A DNA stretch of 64,000 bases, from NCBI GenBank assembly GCA_965153455.1, contig OZ234498.1, positions 17,050,001 through 17,114,000 of the forward strand, written 5' to 3'. The notes below the pieces were generated by a model. The model ran no database searches. It was not told the DNA's origin and was given only the letters and a program-made list of their open reading frames with translations. Each line of letters begins with the position of its first letter. The first letter of the stretch is position 1. A program made the translations under genes and the position numbers. Source of the stretch: Sphagnum compactum. Lineage: Eukaryota > Bryophyta > Sphagnopsida > Sphagnales. Below are positions 35,111 to 47,734 of this stretch, in pieces.

Positions 35111-36540
35111 AAGCGGAAGGGCATGTCATGCACCCTCCCCCAGGTCAGCCAGTCTTTAATATGAAAAAGGTCATCATAAAATTAGGCTAGGTATTGAACT
35201 TGTTGAATTTAGAGATCCCCCCCCCACACCCCTAATCGTTGAGAGTAACTGAGATGTGATGGGCTGCCCTAAACAACAGCAACACGACTTTGACTCCTTT
35301 ACAGTTTCAGACTTGTCCAGGGTCCATACTCCAAATCAAAGAGCTGTAAATTCCTGATCCAGGGCTAAGGAGCCATATATGGAAACACTAGCAAAGAAAC
35401 CCAATTCAGAACTGAGACGAGCATTTCAGGAGTAGAGTAACTGTTGCGACCAGCTGAATTCAGGGGTGGGTAAGTACTGGATTCCAAAACCCCATGAACC
35501 AGGGGAGACAAGTTGGGGGGGCCGCTGGAGGGAAACCAATTCAAAATTTGTTTGTAGAGCTTCTAGATTTACCTGTCAAGCTTTGCTGGGTATGAAGTAT
35601 GAACAGGAAATCCCATTTCTAGCACACCACCACACACAATCTGTCAACTGCTCACTCATTGTACCCCAAGATATTGTCAAAGTGAGATTACTCAAATCTG
35701 GCAGTTGATAAAACAGGTCAATGGCTCTGCTTCATACTCAGAACGTTAAGCTTTGTCTTGGTTTCAGGACAACAAACGGTTCCAGGGAGTGGGTGTTCTG
35801 CAATGATTGTTGGTGGGCATGCATGATAATTGGTGAAGAAATGATGGTGCTTTCACTATGGAAGCAATTTTACTCATGGCACTGTTTCTAAGTAGGGCAG
35901 GAACGCAAGGTATTTACAGGCAGAACCACCAGGTAGTTACATGCTAACTGCCTCCTTTACCCCCCAAAAACCCAATCAAATTCTAGAGAAAGTGAAAGAA
36001 GCCTTCAGAAAATAACAGCTCCCAGTTACCTCCAGTAGGTGAGGACTGTGATATAAAGCCATCTGACAAAACACTTAGCGTAAGATGGAGGCACATCTAT
36101 CTGGTGTAAATTTACCTCCACAATAAGGAAGATATATTTCATTTCAAGGAGGATTCTTACACTTTGTAAAGTTCTCAGCGTTTTCTAGGCATGTTCATGA
36201 AGTCATACAGGTTTATCTCAGCCACTGATTGTACATTTGTCTTGTGTGATCTTGTTCATTGACCTCTTTCTATATAATGGGTAAACCTCTGGGATGATAT
36301 CATTTATGGAATCAGGCCCACACTCACCTATCGCCTCATGCAGGCCCTTACTCTTGTAATGCCCTCATCATTGGGACCTTGCCCCACACATTTACCCCTC
36401 TCACTCAATGGTTTTCCAAGTTGTCAGTTCATAGCTGGAGCTTGGTAGCCAGAAAATTTCTACCCAGACCCTGAATCACGCAAGCGACTGGCAAAGTCTG
36501 AGAGAAACTCTTTCACCCCAAGTGATGTGGCAACAAAAAG
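35111..36540. other. Intergenic, no gene seen
   Basis: No coding motif or clear repeat. Contains a C-run near 35217-35225. Confidence 0.4.
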
Positions 36541-36960
36541 TATTTATTCTGAAAGCAGGGAATCCATAAGTTGGAAATTTTGAAAATAAATAAGTGTAGG
36601 TCAAACAAACATACTAAAGTGCAAAATTATATGAATTAAAATTGTAACACTTTGCCATATAATTGGGTGCACCTTGAGGAAAGGTCCTGCAACCCTGTTC
36701 AACAACAGAAGATATGAATTCTTTAAAGCAGCAAATCCACAAGTTGGAAATTTGGGATGTGCGTAAGGTTGGGTCAAACAAATATTCTCCATAATTACAT
36801 AAACAAAAGCTTCAGTTGAATTGGGGTGCGCCTCAATAGCAGTGTTTATTTTTTTGTCATTTTGTGATGCGGCAGGGGTGGTGATCATGTCACAATAGAT
36901 TTAGCTTGAGTGGGGATGATTCCACAAAAGATTTAGCTTTAATGGCGAAAAGATTTGAGG
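36541..36960 (+). repeat. Diverged direct repeat, about 172-bp period
   Basis: The blocks 36550-36680 and 36722-36840 share aagcag..aatccaYaagttggaaattt, ggtcaaacaaa and ttggg(t/g)tgc.cct in order. A smaller doublet, agatttagctt, follows at 36898-36935. Confidence 0.65.
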
Positions 36961-37119
36961 AAACTGTCAGAACAGTACAAAAACTAGTAGGAAAACTGCA
37001 TTAAACAGTAACAGTTTGACAAAAATTCTATTGTGACTGGATGCGACCTGGCACCCTAAACCTCATCCAGGAGCAGTGTCCGGCGAATTGCAGTTTAGAA
37101 CTCCCCTTCTGGTGGTTGC

Positions 37120-37330
37120 ACCCACTGTTGGGCACATATCCAGAAGATCCGGATATCACGCTGGATATCATAATCCCTGATATTGAGGATGATCTCCTAT
37201 TCATCAGATCTCAAAGTTATGAGATCTGACCATGTAATATCTGGATTTAAATCTAGATTTCACAAATCTGAAATCTGGGCAAGATATCAGTTTCCTACCT
37301 GGATCCAGATATCAGGTAAGGGCAGATAGT
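37120..37330. repeat. Field of GATATC and AGATCT palindromic words
   Basis: ggatatc, gatatt, agatct, ggatcc and tagatttcac words crowd about 200 bp. The exact hairpin tcagatctca / tgagatctga with a 6-base loop occupies 37204-37229. A smaller related cluster (gatattgaatatc, cccggg, ggtatgggtacc) lies at 37908-37950. The layout parallels the CTGGTACCAG field at 24960-25215, but the core word differs. Confidence 0.6.
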
Positions 37331-38821
37331 TTTGAAAAAAAAAAAAGGTTTAAAGTTTGAAGCAACCGCTGTCTCAAACCCTAATCACTATGCTCTCAGC
37401 CTTTTTCCAAAAGTATAAAGGGCCCGAACTTAAGCTCAGGCCTTAAAATTGATATCCCTGTGGGATTTCTTAAATAAATAAAATTTTAAAAGCAAAATAA
37501 ATTCTGACCGGCTTCTTATAACCTATTTTGAAAACTGAAACCAAGGAAAATAAAAAGATGTGATATCTGCCCAACACTGGTTGTGCTTCCCCACAGGAGG
37601 TCGAAATTTTGCCCAGTTCACCCAAAAAAAATACTCTTCTCCACAGAGTGTCTGTCTCTAGGGGGTTTGTCTTGGCATTGTTTCAAGTGCCAAGGAATGT
37701 TCAACTAAATAGGTAGGAGTAAAAACACATTTGGATGAAGAAGTTTCAAAGAGCTCATGCATTTATTTGCAAGTAATTTTGCACCTTTATGTGAGAGGGT
37801 GAATTTAAACTCTGCAGGTTTATGCTAACACCTAGAGTTCATCCAAGGCAACATATAGAGCAAATGCAGACTTGATGACTGCAGGTGTGTAGAAACCAAG
37901 TGTTGGCCAGATATTGAATATCAACCCGGGTTCCAGGTATGGGTACCAAATAACCTATCTGCCGGTTCTGTTTACATGAGATGCCCAATACATAACCTAC
38001 TCGGCTAGGTGTAATGATTTGTGTTATCTTTGAATATCTGATTGACAGGGTATCCAATTAAGAAGTGTAAATATCCTACTTAGACCCGTCTGTAGTACCT
38101 CATAAAGTAACCCGTCTGTAGGTCGGTTATTTTTTCATTTAATTTTAGTTATGTTCATCCATTTAGGTCTTCAGTCTTTGCATTAAACCTTAAACTCAAG
38201 GACATCTTCAGTTTGCATCTTCATTTCTCCTTTTGGCTTTTGACAACGCCATTCCTTCTTTGTTAGGACGGATTCTTTTGAGCGTTATTTAGATTCACAA
38301 CCGCATGTAACTTTTAGTTGTGATTTTCCTTTCAATGCTTTTGCAAGCATTAGCGAATTGATCAAAGTTGGATTTGAGGAGCTATTGGGAACGTGCGATT
38401 TTGTTTCAATGCTTTCTTCAACTCCCAATGTCTTTGAAATGCGAAGTGCCAAATTAATCTACAAAAATCAAGTAAGTTAGATCTTCTTGGTAACTTGTTT
38501 GTATGTATTATGAGTCCGTCACACATGTATCAAAGAACTATTATATTTCGCAGTTCAACTTGATATGATTACAAGTTGTTATTGTTGTTCTTTTTCACAT
38601 TTGCTACTTTTACCATTGTTTGTAGTCTATAATAGTTGAATGAAAGTCAAGGTGTTAGAATCGAAAGACTTCTTGAGTTGAAAGTCTTCAGTTCTCTCAA
38701 GTATAGTCATTGGTGTTGGTTGAATTGTTGTAAAAGTTTCATGTCAAACCCAAAATGAGCTTTAGAATCAAATTATTGTAGAAGCTACTTGTTTTGGAAT
38801 GAACACAATCATAAGTAAAGA
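37331..38821. other. Intergenic, no gene seen
   Basis: No coding region supported. Part of 38100-38800 may be the 5' non-coding part of the hAT-derived element that follows. Confidence 0.35.
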
Positions 38822-40980
38822 TGGCAAAGATAGAAACATTTAAGTTGAATGGACATACATCAATATGATGATAATGTTGCTGACTTGGAAATGGGGAACT
38901 TGGCTGAGGTTTCAGGGCCAGTAGTTGGCTCAATTTCAACACCTCTTGGATCACCGGTACCAGATGCTTTAGAAAATGTTGAAACAACAAGCAACTTGGA
39001 TGTGGAAGCTGAAATTGCATGGGAGGTATTGAAAACTCAATTGACCTTGAATCAACAAATATGGGTGTCTCACCATAAGTTGTTTTTGCCTTGGCATTTC
39101 TTTGTGGTGAATGATGGCAAAAATCATTTGAACCTAATCCTTTGACTACTCAAACCATGCGTTGTCTTGTTTACCATTTTGTTTACAAAACTTGTAGTGT
39201 TGGTAGTACCACCAAGAAACGGAAAGGTATGATTTCCTACAACCAAATGTCATGGCACTACTTTTATGAAGAAACACATTTTGGTAGAACATTTAGATGT
39301 TTGGCGCAGGTGGAAGATTGCTAATCTAAATTTTGCTATGGAAAAACAACAACATGAAAAATCTAAAATGAAGTCTATGGTTGGTTACGGGGCCATCACA
39401 TATCACTTTCAATCAATAATTCCTTATAAGAAAAATGATGCACAACAATTAAGATTCAAAGAGGACTTGCTATTTTTTGTTGCCAAAGCCTACATGCCCA
39501 TTTCCATTGTGGAAAGTCAGTGGTTGTGGCACTTGGTGTTGCGTCAGAATCCTCGGGTTGTCTTTCTGAATTGGACGTAGATGGTTTAATCTACCATCCA
39601 TGCACTGATTTTCAGAACCATGGAAAAATATGTGATTCTAACCCTAGAATCTTGTGTTACAACAATGACATCTTTTGACTTATGGATGTGTAGATCTGGA
39701 CATGATACATTTGCCCTTGTGATTAACTTTATAGATTCACAATGGGTACCTTGCCATGTGACAATGGGACTTTTTTAAAGCATTGATACAACTAAAGTTG
39801 CAATGGCAGCACAATTTGGGATCTCTTAGCTTTTTACAATTTGCTAGAGAAATGGGTTGCCTATGTGAAAGATGAAGGTGGCAATTTGTCCGCCCTTACA
39901 CGAGCTCTTACTTTTGTTGTTAGTTGTATTCCTTTTGCACTTTCAATTCCTTGGCAAGGCTTTTGTTTTGGCCATGCTTTCAACAAAACATGTTGATATG
40001 CTTGCAATGATACTAATGTTTGTGTTGGTTTTCATAAGGTCAGTTTGAAAGGGACACAATTTACACTACAAAAAATAATCACCTAGACTAAGAAGTCTAG
40101 CAAAAGATATAGTGAATGGCAGAAGGCATGTGTCGATGCTGGGCTCTCCCATTCAAAGCTAAAAACACTTGTGAAGACCAGGTTTACTAGTAAGGTGATT
40201 CTTTTCCAAGAAACCTTGGAATATTGGGATGCCATAAATTTGTGTTATGGGACGCAAAAAATGCAAAAGTTATAAGGTTGTGTGCCCAATGCACACACCC
40301 TGGCAATTTGCAAAATGGTTGCTGAAACCATGCTTCCTATTGTGAAACAATGTATCCTCAATCAAACTCAAGGATACTAGCTACTTTCTGATGCCTTGAA
40401 TACTGCAATTTTTATTAATGTGTTTGTGCAGAATGAGATGGAGTAATATGAGATCACCTCCTTCAATTTTGTGAGGGGGGATTTTGAGTTTGAATTGGGG
40501 GCTTTACACATTCGTATGATGGCAGAAGTCAAAGCAATCCTTGCACCATTTCTGACATTTGCATCTACCTACATTGTTGTTAAGGCCCACAGTATGTTTG
40601 CGTTAATGTTGGACCCATGGTTCAAATTCTTGGATATTCTAAAATCATTTGTTGGAAAGGCCAAGGTTATACACATGGTGGTAAAATATGACACCAAAAC
40701 TTTGATGCCAATACTAGTGGCTACTTTTCAGTTTCTAAATTTCAATGTAAATGGCACTATTGAACTAATAACAATTGATGATGATGAAGAATCCATCTTT
40801 GGGGGCAGTGACCTCAAATGAGGCTACTTTCCAAGGGTTGTTAAGGAATGAATTATCTTTATTCCACCAATTGTCAGTGAAGCCAAAAGACATTATTCAA
40901 CTATTGATTTGGTGGAAGACCCATGCTTCTTTCAAACCTATTTATAAGTGTTATTGGCAACAACGGGTTTTTTTTTTCAT
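38822..40980 (+). pseudogene. hAT-superfamily transposase, decayed
   Basis: hAT transposases move cut-and-paste DNA transposons. A near-continuous but stop- and shift-ridden coding trace shows a BED-like segment (KCHGTTFMKKHILVEH, about 39245-39295); the conserved AKAYMPISIVESQWL...LRQNPRVVF block (about 39483-39565), equivalent to the hAT PFSxVE...LNPR motif; a middle part with DTTKVAMAAQF, AYVKDEGGNLS and LKTLVKTRFTSKVILFQE (about 39780-40220); and the C-terminal dimerisation region, with KAHSMFALMLDPWFKFLDIL (about 40580-40640) and KDIIQLLIWWKTH (about 40885-40925). The last block, normally after WW, is lost at a T-rich stretch near 40970. At least eight stops or shifts are present. No terminal inverted repeats or 8-bp target duplication were found by eye. 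Confidence 0.87.
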
Positions 40981-41879
40981 TTTTCATTGAGAATGCCATG
41001 GTTTTTTTCAAATTTAACCAATGTTGTTGATTATAATGGGTTTTGAATGTTTTAAATATCTTTAAACTATGTAATGTCATTAGTGGTAATGGGTTTTTGA
41101 ATTAAATTAAAATTCAATTTTAGGCACATTAATTAACTTATTCAAACAACCTACTATCATAGATGATAATGAAATTTTTTAATAATTATTTATTATCAAG
41201 GCACAAGCCAATTTTCCATGAAGTAAATATATAATGTTGTTGACAACAATTGGATTGGGCGGGGGGGGGGGGGGGGGGGGTTACACTCATTCCATGACAT
41301 TATTTTTTGAATTACTTAACATTGTTCATGAAAATGATTTCTTAAACAAAAATTTTAAAATTATTTTGATCCCATCATCATATTTTCCCCTACTATCACA
41401 ATTTCATTATCCATCATTAAATAACATTCAAGTTTGAGATATTAATATTTGGACAACAAATGAAGATGGATATAAATAATTTTGAATTTATTTATTTTTT
41501 AATCATGGATGAATTTCATTCAATGATTTATTTATTTAACCCAAATCATAAATGAAATTCATCCATGCAAAATGACATTCATCTATGGACATATTCATCT
41601 AGGTAAGTGAATTAAAATCATATTAAGTTTTAAGTTCCAAACTTAAGCTTTACATTCATCCATAAGCCATCTTCACTCAAACCAATTTTTCACATGCCAA
41701 TTTGTTTATAACAATATAAACCAAACTCGTATATACTTGCTAGAATTATTGTAAGAACACAAACTAGGTAATAAATGTAAACCAAAATGCTTAAAATTGA
41801 AACAAGAACTACAAACTACATACTTTCAAAAGAAGCACCTATAAATATAAAAAATATTTTGGATTTGGGTAAGGAAATA
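40981..41879. other. AT-rich intergenic between two TE remnants
   Basis: Apart from the G run, simple AT-rich sequence with repeated cattcatc/gatgaat words (41500-41670). No gene seen. Confidence 0.4.
41236..41280. repeat. Palindrome followed by a 20-base G run
   Basis: The word ttgttgacaacaa (self-complementary) is followed by attggattgggc and then twenty consecutive G residues at 41261-41280. Runs this long are unusual in AT-rich DNA and are also a frequent site of length error in sequencing. Confidence 0.85.
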
Positions 41880-43110
41880 ATTGAGGAAGGTGAAGATGAT
41901 GCAACCGCACAAAAAAACAAGGAGGAAGGAAATATGTGGAAAGGCTAAATGAAGAGCAAAAATATAAGGAAACATGTAAAGAAGACCATTAGGCAACCTC
42001 AAACATAGCTAAGGTACCAACACCTTATCTTACAAAAACCAAGGGGTTGAAGTTTACTAACCTTAGTGACACCATCCACATCATGATGGAGCTTGAGTAC
42101 ATTGTACCCACTTTTCTTCATCCTAAGAGCTATTATGCCATGTTTCGTTTACAAACACGTATGAAGGTGGAAGTAGCGCCATTAATCATCAAAGCTAAGC
42201 TCTTAGAACATGAATTTTTCGCCTTGTGGCATGTCAATGACCTAGAATTTTAGGAATGTTTACTTTATAGTCTAATTTGTGGTTACTTCATCTTAGACCC
42301 CAACATGTATGGACATATTGAGCTTGAAGCAAGATGCATAGGTATATATGTTCTACATTACTATTGCAAGTTGGTAATTGTTTATCATGAGTATAGTGGT
42401 CAACGAAAAACCATCAAGCTTGAAGGTCCAACCTTTGTCATGGAGTACCTAATAAAATAAACAAAGACAAATATAGATTACACAAAGGAATAACTAGATC
42501 AATGGAAAACCAATGTACTGTATTGTGAAGTGTTGTTCAACTACTGTAAGCTAGGCAAAACTACCATAGAATACCTTAAGGAGACACAAAATGTTACTAG
42601 TAAATTGCATCTAGCTTTAAAACCCCTAACTCTTGATGTAACCAAAAATGAATAAATCGGTTGATGGGGAACTTGTAAAAAGAACCTCAAATTACCAAAT
42701 GAGTGCATTACTTGATGTGTTTACCACATCCAATTGAAAGGAAGACAAAGTTAAACCACCTTGGTGGGCACAAATGTATGCTTCCAAAAAGCAGCGCATC
42801 TTCGAACATTGCCATTGAAGATTATTTGATGTCAAATGAAGAAGATGCGCCCTATGATATAGACGAAGAGAAAGGGAACAACAAATAGAAGGGGAAGAAG
42901 AAACAAATGTAGGTCTTACCAATTACCCAAAAAACCCACTAATCGTCATCACAATTGACCTTTGCACCATCATCATAATGGCCTATAGTGCCATGAACAA
43001 ATCATGGCGGTACAAGTCAACAAGCACATGGAGGGTCATGCTATTAAATGCAACAACGCAAATTGTGAGCTGTGTGAGGACATTGCAGGTCTAAGAAGGG
43101 GATAATGTAA
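41880..43110 (+). pseudogene. Decayed TE-like coding stretch, family not identified
   Basis: A single reading phase stays mostly open for about 1.1 kb, interrupted by scattered stops, with protein-like composition. Examples are GLKFTNLSDTIHIMMELEYI (about 42035-42095), KVEVAPLIIKAKLLEHEF and KLEGPTFVMEYLIK (about 42418-42458). It ends in a Lys-rich region with Cys and His residues, like a nucleocapsid tail. The arrangement (large hydrophilic protein, Lys-rich end) would suit a retroelement gag or another TE protein, but no diagnostic motif is visible, so this is a structural description only. Confidence 0.35.
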
Positions 43111-45818
43111 GGTAGAGGTTCTTTTAAGCAATCAATATTAACAAATGGAAACAATAACTTATAGAAGCCTAAATAAACATAGTTATGCACAAGTTAATTT
43201 CATTTTGTATACATAATGTGCAAGTTGATTATAGACAAACCGAAGTTATCACAAGCTAAATAGCCGGTATGTCAATTTGTATATATAATGTGCAAGTCGA
43301 ATGTAAACAAGCTGAAATGGTCAAATTTGGTTATTTAGGGCTTTCGAGCAACATTCTAATCCATCGACAAGGTTGCCAATAAAAGACCATTATTGTAACC
43401 ATTTAACAATTACGTTTTGCAATGTAAGAAAAAAATATAAAAGGGGAGAAGAAGAAGCATTACTAAAGGGTTCGTCAATTTTGGGAAAAACCAATATACA
43501 ATAGGTGAACCAGTCTGTATGACAAACTTGTTTTTTTATTAATAGGAGGAATTTAGTTTATGATGAAGTTATAGTGTATGTGTTGTGATAATGTGTATTA
43601 AAAGTGAGTTACTTATTTCTAACATGAAGTTAAGTTGTAGGTAGGATAATGTTTGTGTGGATGTGGCTGTGTAACACCAAAACATTTTCACTTTGGTCAT
43701 TGGTTACTTAGTATTTTGATGGACGTTGAAGGACAAGAAAATAGCTTCATTAACGTAAGTATGAATGTTGGTAAAAAATGAAGTTAACAATGGAGTAGTT
43801 AATGTTTGTTGGTGAACATGTGATTATTTGATCATAGGCACAAAAAAAGCATATTCATGCATTTTCAAATGTACAGGGCATGGGTCTTGCCCAAAAGGAA
43901 TGTCACTATGAGTTAAACAATCACAACGAGTGGATTCATTTCATTTTAGGCATTGTGGAACATAAATTGTCCAGTTTTTGAAAGGAAGAAAGAACTTAAC
44001 ATCTCCACCTACAATAGTAAAATGGTGTGTACAATATATTTTGGATGAAATATAACAATCAAATAGTGTAAAATTTATTCCTGAACATGTAAATAAGTCT
44101 ACATACAATGTCCATCATGAAAGGAAATAATTATTTTTTATTGGCCAACAAGAACGATTTGCCCAATGTGGTGAAATATAAATAATCTCTCCCTTTATAT
44201 TGTTAGTTTTTCATGTTTATGGGTGGGGACGAGGGGAATGATTAACACTATTTTGATGGTGGTAAATGTAGGTAAAGGCCCAAAAATGGGGTGTGGGTGG
44301 AGAACCTCTACAAGATGAATTAGTTGCAATGGGTTGACAATTTGTCTTTGACAAGGCCTCATAGGGTAGACCGGTTGTTGACCAAACATTTAAGTGCTTG
44401 GGGCAGGCCGGACCGGATCCGTGGAGAAGGCTCTGATGTCCGAACAAAACTTGAACCCTTCCTTTTAACACATCTAACACATTAACAATCGTCAAAAACG
44501 AATTAAAAATAAGAAAGTTATGACCCCCCAAAGTAAAAGGGGTTAAGAACTCAAAAAAACAATCCACCGAATGCCACAAAAGCTGGTTCCCAAACACCCA
44601 AAAACTTCTTTGTATGTTGCTTTGTTGTTATTAAAGTTCAAAGACGATTTATAAAACTTCAGATGTCATTCCTATAACATTTTAAATTGTTTTAAATGAA
44701 TAAAAAATAAGAAAGTTATGAGGTTTGAAAGTAAGAGGGGTCCAAAGAGAAGAAAAAAATGTGTTTTGTAAGTTGGAAAACTTATTTTTCTTTTTGTTAT
44801 TTTTTCATTACTCCTTTTCCTTTGCACTTCTAAGATGATATCTAGAGCTTGAGGTAGCACACATGACAAAGATATAAATAAGTGGTTGGTCATAGGTAGG
44901 CGATTGGTGATGGGCCAGTCTCTCCTATACCTAACAGCAAATGATCAGTTCACAGATTCTTTTGCCCCTTGGCAAAGAACACATTGTCACAAACAGGCAG
45001 GTCAAACGAAAGGAGCCCAAGAGAATGAAATATGGATATCACATGTACTTATTACAGTGAGGCTTTCAAGTTTCAAGTACCCACTATCTTGTGATAGTAT
45101 CTGTTTGATTAATACCCATGACTATCAAACAAGCATGAAGGCAACTGGAGTCATGGAATTATGGATAAAATAGTGGTAGCTGCTTGGCTTCAACTTATGG
45201 CAGAGTTCATTCTATCTGGAGATCCTGCCCAGAATGCTTTGTTTCTGTTCTGTTTAGGATTCATTCTCCATAAGGATTCGATATTTATCGGTTCAGATTG
45301 GTCCTCAAGTACTCGCAAAGTGCTGGAATGACCATCTCCTTCAAAATATGACTTGCACTTCTGTACTCTCTACATACATATTTGTGCCTGACAAGTTGTT
45401 AAAGCTTGAAAAATGTGCTGATCTGTGTTATTTTCTCTACATATTTCAAACAACCACCAATTGCTTGAAATTGTACCAAGTAGTGATTAGAATTCAGGTT
45501 AAGTAGTAACAAGAGGTTGGGGTCAACACAAATTAAGTCAAGGATTGTAATCCTTATATCAGGTCGTGTCATTTGGCTCTGGCAAATCTGAAAGTAGACA
45601 AAAGTAGATCTGTAATATGTACATCATATGATGATGAAGCCCACCACTCTTGTTGTTCATGCTGGCTTCTCTCTGGACTTGGCACAAAAACTTGTAGCCC
45701 TGCTGACAAGTAGAGGCTGGCTTTGGCCTTATCTGAGAAAAAATATCACAACATCAAGCATCTTATTAGAAGGTAGGTATGGGGAATATTGCCTACAAAA
45801 TTCGTCAAGTATGTACGC
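43111..45818. other. Intergenic repeats, no gene seen
   Basis: Contains two further pieces of the dispersed repeat family (about 44615-44665 and 44805-44880) and a moderately GC-rich stretch at 44220-44450 with short antisense frames. No gene could be supported. Confidence 0.4.
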
Positions 45819-46024
45819 TCCCCCCTCCTTTGTCCCACAACTTGACCATGCCTTAATGAAGGAAAAAACCCTGAACCTGTTTACCTTCTCAGGGGTAGTA
45901 CGGGTTACCTTATATACTATACTCCCCCCTCCTTTGTCCCACAACTTGACCATGCCTTAATGACGGAAAAAACCCTGAACCTGTTTACCTTCTCAGGGGT
46001 AGTACGGGTTACGTTATACACTAT
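45819..46024 (+). repeat. Recent 103-bp tandem duplication
   Basis: Copies 45819-45921 and 45922-46024 differ at only a handful of positions (for example gaagg/gacgg and acctta/acgtta). Each begins ctcccccctcctttgtccc and contains cttctcaggggtagtacggg. It is much younger than the other repeats in the window. Confidence 0.93.
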
Positions 46025-47734
46025 GTCTAGCTCTGCACATAATGTTGGGTAATGCACCAGGTGAGCCCGTTACAACGAGCTAAGTGACACACCCAACATA
46101 ATGGACAGGGCAAGGCCATTCCATAAAATTCAGATCTGGGGTGGCAGATTCAATGATTTAAAGAAAAGTTCATGCTCAATAGACACATTAGGCATTGTAT
46201 GATCATCACTGGAATATAATGTGGTTTAGAAAATGACAAAATCTGACACACCCGTGATGTTGCCTTTGTGCTATTTGTCCTCTACAACAGAGAATGCACA
46301 TCCCCAAAGAGACAAGTGAATTTGAGGGTCTTTCATCCAATTTAGCATTAACTTCCATGTTAGCAGATTGAGCGGGGTTGGGGGATCAATATCTACTCTT
46401 TTGATTATGACTTTCCTAAGCCTCACACATTAGTTTATGAGTTGAAGACCTAGAGTCATATTGGAATAAAGCATTCACCTGGGCTCCCATTGTTTTTTGA
46501 TATGAAGACTTGAGTAGTTATAGGGACCAAGATCAAAAATCATGAAAATGGTCATGCTAGCAATTTGGTTTTGATACATTGGTTTTTTAAACAAAAAGGC
46601 GACCCATGTGACATGAACAACCAACATGGAAAACTTCAGACCGAAACAATTATAAATTTTGTGGGCCAAACCTTGATGGTAGAATGAAATCAAGCTAAAA
46701 TCAAAATATGAAATAAGGAAGGAATCTTTTGGTGGTCAGTTTAGAATTTTAATTCTAGGCCCTTTAGAGACATACACACGCACACACATCTTTTGCTCTT
46801 GATACAATTGACATTTTCAAATTTGATCTGTATTCTAAAAGTGAAACAAATTGTAGCATGGAATATTATTTGCAGCCTCGGTCTTCATCTATATTGTCTA
46901 CTGTGGTCCAAAGAGTTGTTAACTCTCATGCTTGGTCCTTTACCAATTGGCATGCCTATTTCCTTGAACTTTGCTATGATGTTTTTAATTTCATTGGTCC
47001 ATGACAAAAATGATGATTGAAGGTTGAAGTTTGATCAATTATATAAGCATTCTGTAAAGGGTATTGTCCCACATATTAAATCTTTGTTGAGAGATGTTGA
47101 AACGTAGTCCCAAGTTTCCGGATTTTGTTGCAATAGGCTCCTTTCATTGGTCCAACAACTTGATATTTTTGTTAATTAATTAATGGATCATCTTCCCAAG
47201 TTTTAATATGAGTTAATTTCATTGGTCCATCACAATGATAATCTTATGGGTTTGAATCAACATCTATTATTTATTTTTCTTTTGCAATTTTGTTCCAGGG
47301 ACTTAGTCATGGAAGGCATGGGGTGCATTTCCGAGTCTCAAGGAATATATTGTGTTGGGTCCATTCCATCATAAGAAAAATTCATAACATCATTTCCGCA
47401 AGTCTTGTTGCATTTCTGGAGAATTGTGTTTTACATATATGGACATTTATTAATCAATCAATAGGAACCCTTCACAAGCTTCCCAAATTTTATGGGGTAA
47501 ATATATTAGTCACAATAATTACCAATTTACAACAGCCCAAGTTTACAACAATTTCTCAATTATGAAATGTTTCACATGTTGGAAAACTTTCTCACAATTT
47601 TTAAAGATTCTCTTGATGGTAGTTTTGTAAACTTTTTTTTGCATTGTCGTGAAACCTATTATATATAGAAGCGTTTTATATGTGATATCTATCTATTAAG
47701 GAAGGAAGGTAGGTTGTTTGTTTTGCTTATCATG
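46025..47734. other. Intergenic, no gene seen
   Basis: Short frames only (75-91 codons at 46793-47020 and 47290-47565), hydrophobic and without family motifs. The related phrase catttggtcca/ttcattggtcca recurs three times at 46990-47230, hinting at further degenerate repeats. Confidence 0.35.
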
